From positions 3,042,721 to 3,106,720 of the forward strand of contig NC_133770.1 of the NCBI RefSeq assembly GCF_003597395.2: a stretch of DNA of 64,000 nucleotides, in the 5' to 3' direction. Origin of the DNA: Chelonoidis abingdonii (taxonomy: Eukaryota > Chordata > Testudines > Testudinidae). Position 1 is the stretch's first letter, and each line of letters begins with the position of its first letter. The notes under the pieces were generated by a model, which saw only the letters and a list, made by a program, of their open reading frames with translations, made no database searches and was not told the DNA's origin. The position numbers and the translations under genes are program-made. Shown piece after piece: positions 59,850 to 64,000 of this stretch.

Positions 59850-60600
59850 CCCTCTTGGCCCGAGAGAGTGGCAGCAAGTGGCCTCCGACTGCCGCACAAG
59901 AGACCCGGATCCCTGCGCCCCTGAAGCCGGGGGGAGCCAGAGCCGGGCCGGGCACCCCCGAGGGATCCGAGCCCAGGCAGCGCGTTGATCTGTGTCCTCT
60001 CCAAGGTGGCCCCGCTCCGGGCGCGCCCTGCCTGGCCCTGCACTGCTGGCTGGGGCGGTGGGCGCGCACGGGGCCGCAGCAGGGTCCGAGCCCCCGGACT
60101 CCCCCAGCCCAGGGCTGCGCGCTCCGCCCCGGCGCGGGGAGCTGCTGGGAGCGTTAGTCCCCCGGGCAGGGGGCAGGGCCGTTCCCAGTGATGCTTTGCT
60201 CCCGCGCAGGGAGGGAGGCGATGACAAGCGGCTGCTCTGCCCACGGAGCTTCCCCCCTTCCTGCGTGGGGGCGCCCACGCCCTTGTGCCGCCCGGCTGCG
60301 CCCCGCCCCGGGAGAGGCCGAGACCGCGCCGCGCGAGCGGGAGAGCGGCTGCAGCCCCGGCCGGGCTCCGGGAGAAGCGGGGGGCGAGATGTCTGCAGGG
60401 TCGCCGCTGCCCAGGTGAGGAGCGAGGTGGGGTAGGGGATCTCGGCTGGGCTGGGCTGGCTGGGCTGGCAGGATCAGGCACCCGTCGGCTCCTGGGGCTC
60501 GTGGGTCGAACTTGGGGCGCTGATCCGTGGGTAATTGTCCGGTGAGCTGCCTTGTTCCCGATCGGGCTGGGCACCCAGATCCCGAGTGGGGGACGGGGGG
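59850..60600. promoter_or_regulatory. CpG island, candidate (bidirectional) promoter
   Basis: A GC-rich stretch dense in CpG (for example GGGCGCGCCC and GCGGGGGGCGAG), in contrast to the CpG-poor surroundings. On the minus strand it is 2.5-3 kb upstream of the KRAB-A exon and is the best candidate for that gene's promoter. On the plus strand it contains an ATG followed by a splice donor at 60389-60414. The long frames on both strands in this island (up to 317 codons) reflect GC content. Confidence 0.6.
60389..60414 (+). CDS. Possible first coding exon of a plus-strand gene (8 codons)
   Basis: Within the CpG island, GCGAGATGTCTGCAGGGTCG starts an open frame (MSAGSPLP) that meets a strong donor CCCAG/GTGAGG at 60414/60415. 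The start context has G at -3. No matching second exon is visible to the end of the window, so the gene, if real, continues beyond 64000. The alternative is a chance ATG plus donor in GC-rich DNA. Confidence 0.3.
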
Positions 60601-60619
60601 GTTGAAGGGCAGGAAACCC

Positions 60620-61440
60620 GGACGCTTCCCGGTGCAATGGGTGGGTCAAAAAGAGGAGATTGCGGCGTCCCAGTGTCGGGAACGGTGCTGGGTGGCACCA
60701 GGACACCTTACAGGGGTTTCCAAGAACAGACCCTGCAGATTTTCTTCCCCCTCGGCTGGGTTTCAGAACATGCCCAGCCGGTGACACCAATCAGTCACTT
60801 AGCACCTGCCATTGGTGGGCTCTCACTGAAAACCCCCTGGGACGGGTATGGGGCTGCCTGACACTGCCCAGAGTTGCTTCTCCTTGGGCTGCCCTCGCTG
60901 AGCCATGTGCATGCTGGAAAGTGCTGGTGAAATACACCAGGGTCACTCCATGTTGGGACACAGTATCCCGGAGCTTGTCTGGCGCTGAAATGTTGCTATT
61001 TTCACCAGCCTGCAATCAGCAGGCACAGATTGTGCAGGGAATCTGTCTGTTAGGCACATGGCTGGTTAGCCTGACTTGTCACCGGGCAGAATGCCTGGGC
61101 CTTCTCCACGCGAAAGCCCCTCTCACGGTGCAGCCTGCGCCACGAGTGCCTTGCCTGCCGTGAAGAACCCCCAGTGCATCCCCAAAGTTCTTGCTTTTCC
61201 ATGAGCCCTCAACCGGCCAGCCACTTTGTTCTGTTCGGGCAGGAGTGTGTGAATCTCTGTGTGGAGCCAACCCCGCTGTGCCATGGGCTCATTAGGGATG
61301 GCTCTCTAGTGCGTAGGGCTGCTGTTCAAAAGATCTGAGTTCTGTTCTGCTCTATTCACTGACTGCTGCGCATCATTGACCTTGGGCAAATCTCTTCATC
61401 CCTGTTTCTCCTCCACCCTTCGACTGTCTTGTCTGTTTAG
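60620..61440. other. Sequence downstream of the CpG island, no exon recognised
   Basis: If a plus-strand gene starts at 60389, this is its first intron. No repeat family was recognised here. Confidence 0.4.
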
Positions 61441-61442
61441 AT

Positions 61443-61749
61443 CAGGGTCGGCAACCTTTCAGAAGTAGGGGCTGAGTCTTTAGTTTATTCACTCTGATTT
61501 AAGGTTTCGTGTGCCAGTCTACATTTTAACGTTTTTAGAAGGTCTTTCTATATGTCTATAATATAGAACTAAACTTATTGTTGTATGTTAAAGTAAATAA
61601 GGTTTTTAAAATGTTTAAGAAGCTTCATTTAAAATTCAGTTAAAATGCAGAGCCCCCGGATCGGTGGCCAGGACCTGGGCATGTGAGTGCACTGAAAATC
61701 AGCTCGTGTGCCGCCTTCGACACCCGTGCTGGTAGGTTGCCTACCCCTG
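61443..61749. mobile_element. Complete hAT MITE (307 bp) with exact 8-bp target duplication
   Basis: Termini CAGGGTCGGCAACCTTTC and GGTAGGTTGCCTACCCCTG are inverted repeats. The target GTTTAGAT is duplicated exactly (61435-61442 and 61750-61757). The interior is AT-rich and has no transposase. Confidence 0.95.
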
Positions 61750-61759
61750 GTTTAGATCG

Positions 61760-64000
61760 TAAGATCTTCTGGGCAGGATGTGGCCTGGCTTTCACTATGT
61801 GTTTGTTTTGTGATCTCAGTCTGTTGCCTCTAGGGACCACTGTAATTCAAATAAATATTATATAATTCCTCACTGTCATTGCCTGTAAGGTTTGAAGTTG
61901 AGACCTTTTGACACCCAAAGCAGTTTTGCCTCTTGAACTAAAGGCGCAGTGAGCTTCAATAGTTGGTAGCAATAGTAAGCTGGTTACCCACATATGTCTA
62001 GCCACTAGAGGGAGAAATGAAACACGCTTTATACCACGTTACACAATATTAATTTCCTGGGGACTACTTTGTCTTAGTTCTCTTTCAAGCCTTTTATTGC
62101 TGAAATGACTTAATACAACACACGCTAAAAACAGCAGGTCAGGAGCCAAATGACATGGACCATTTTTTTTTTTTTAAATGGGGTTTGGGAAATGATCCTA
62201 TTCAGGGGCAACAGAAAATGCAACTGCAAACAAAGCTGTGTGTTCAGAGGCTTTTTAGACTGGAGGAGGAGATCAGTCACGGAGGAGTCTCGGGGGGGGA
62301 CAGGGCACACGTGCAGCACCGAGGAAATGCACAGCCCACATTCCGTCCCCGCCCATTGAGGTGCAGCGAGGACGGAGTGCTAGATTGCAGGAGGTGTCGG
62401 TCAGGGCACGAAACCAGCAGGAAGAGGCCCTGGAGCAGATCTCACCAGAGCAGATATTACAGGAGGAGCCCATATTTATTCCATGAGCAGGCTGGTCGGG
62501 TCTCTTGAAGTGAACGGACAAGTTTCATCACAGAGTGGTGGTCGTTGTAATTTGACGTGTGCGTCTGTGTGACGGCGTGAGGAGGTGTCCAGCCTGTCGA
62601 GTCCGTGTGGTAAGCTTTCTACTGCCATTGTGATGGATCCCTGTTTGGGGTGAGTTTCAATGAATGGACGAGCCGGGCAGGGTCGGAAGTGTCCTTTCAG
62701 CCACACGCCGCTAGCCGAGAGAGGCGCGGGGAGCTGGTTCTGGGTTGTACTGGGAGAAGCTGTGCTGCCTGTGCTTTCTGATTGGATGGTCCGGCAGAGG
62801 CTTTTCTGATGTACAGCGCTGCGCCAATTGGTGCAGGTGCGCCTCATGGGCATCTCTCCTCGCTTACAAGCGTTCTCGCGGGCATGGGTGCTGAGCTTGG
62901 TCGCTAGACTGCTGGGACTCAGGGTGGGAAAAGGAGTTGCGGTCTGAGTCACTCGACGATACCTGTTGCTACTTCTGAGGGGCCTGCGCTTTCTCCGATC
63001 GTATTTATGTGTCTGTGGACGCCTCTCTGATATCTGGCGCGTGCTGCTTCTGCTCTCTTAGTGATACAGGAGGTTCAAGCTCGCGAGGAGAGTGACTCGC
63101 GTATGAGGTGATTGTGGGGATTGCAGTGCTCGTGTGCGCTAGCGAGGATAATGACATTTGTCCTTTTAAAGGGTTGAAAAGGGTAAGAGGATTGGGTTCA
63201 TCGATGGAAGGGGGTGGGAATTCCTCCAATTGTGCAAAAGGTGGTGCGCTCCAGTGTGGGCACACGAAGCTTGGCTAGTGGGACGTGGGGTATAATGGGC
63301 TTCATGCGTGGCAGTATCTATTGCGGTTTGTATGTCTGCCAGACGGAGCTTTATATTACATCCCTAAGCCAGTTTATGTCTCGGGTCACTGGGATTGCAC
63401 CGTATTTGTGAGGTAGGAGATGAATGTCGGAGAAGGAGGGCGTGGATGGACTAGATGATCTTCCGGGTTTTCCGTCTATGATTTGTGAACAATGATTGAT
63501 CTCTGACAGGTTGTTTTCGGTTCTGATCAGGTTCAGCAGTTATGGGAGCTTTATGTGTTCCTGCACACCTTCTGATAAAATCAGGTATTATTCAGGCTGA
63601 TTATAGAATTGTTCCAGGCCGCCCTGCTTACAACAGTTTAAAGAATATAGGCTTATGGTGCAGTGAAACACAGGAGCTGTGGATGTGCGATTTTATGATA
63701 CCAAATGTGTTTAGGTTTGGTGGAGTATTCCATGTCAATCGCTGGTGTGCTGAGTGCTCTCTCCTTTTCGCCCTCCTGCCTTTGGCATGTTGTCGTATTG
63801 AGGGGTCTGCGCTCTCGCGGGGGAAACCATGTCCTGATTGGCTAAGCAAAGGCACTCACACAAGTGGGCGCTGAGGCTCGGCATGCAATGACCAAGCGTG
63901 TGGAAAAAATCAGGCGCGTCCCTGACACAGTGCTTCGGTTGTTCTTGGCGGTCCAGGCACGCGTCGGAACGAGGAGCTGGCATTCCAGCGCGTTGCGCCT
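61760..64000. other. Intergenic sequence; CpG-richer last 1.5 kb
   Basis: No gene recognised. From about 62500 the sequence has more CG dinucleotides without being GC-rich overall (for example CTCGCGTATGAG and GTGCGCTAGCGAGG). A degraded CR1-like tail (GGACTAGATGATCTTCC, about 63450) is visible. Confidence 0.4.

Noticed and set aside
59837..60790. 317-codon minus-strand frame in the CpG island
   Set aside because: GC-rich DNA lacks stop codons by composition. The translation is low-complexity Pro/Arg/Ala, with no domain.

Overview
The window is vertebrate nuclear DNA. The dispersed repeats (CR1 LINE 3' ends, hAT elements with 8-bp duplications, reptile-type LTRs, palindromic MITEs) point to a turtle or close reptilian relative. 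This call rests on recognising repeat families by eye, not on a search. Exons are sparse, and almost all of the long open frames are by-products of tandem repeats or of a gap.

The clear protein-coding content is a small C2H2 zinc-finger cluster, all on the minus strand. (1) A nine-finger protein is encoded by one exon at 30656-31756. It has its own ATG behind an in-frame stop and no KRAB exon can be joined to it. (2) A decayed KRAB zinc-finger paralogue lies at about 37.6-39.4 kb: KRAB-A remnant, linker exon with a lost splice donor, frameshifted finger remnant. (3) An apparently intact KRAB zinc-finger gene spans 57392 down to 49274. Four exons (127+87+102+1130 nt) join in one frame to give 481 residues with a KRAB-A box and nine fingers. 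A CpG-rich island at about 59.85-60.6 kb lies upstream and also contains a possible tiny first coding exon for a plus-strand gene. A 46-codon minus-strand frame with a good signal peptide (18692-18832) is the only other coding candidate.

Layout: 0-3.6 kb, a solo LTR and unique sequence; 3.7-4.5 kb, a 90-bp minisatellite; 5-12 kb, MITEs, an LTR-like stretch, a hAT-like element with an internal 62-bp tandem array, and segmental copy A; 12.3-15 kb, segmental copy B running into a 905-bp assembly gap; 15-28 kb, intergenic DNA with hAT, foldback and CR1 pieces and a CCAAT-rich array; 28.3-29.8 kb, a CR1 reverse transcriptase fragment; 30-40 kb, zinc-finger genes, a hAT element with a G-rich internal repeat and a 38-bp minisatellite; 41-49 kb, two related solo LTRs, another LTR and a hAT transposase remnant; 49-60 kb, the KRAB zinc-finger gene with an LTR (itself carrying a CR1) in its large intron; 60-64 kb, the CpG island, a complete 307-bp hAT MITE, and a terminal stretch that looks CpG-richer by eye.

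The zinc-finger proteins would be sequence-specific nuclear DNA-binding factors. Many KRAB zinc-finger genes sit in clusters and bind transposons, and this one is embedded in transposon debris, but nothing in the sequence shows their targets. I did not find a convincing new system beyond this cluster.
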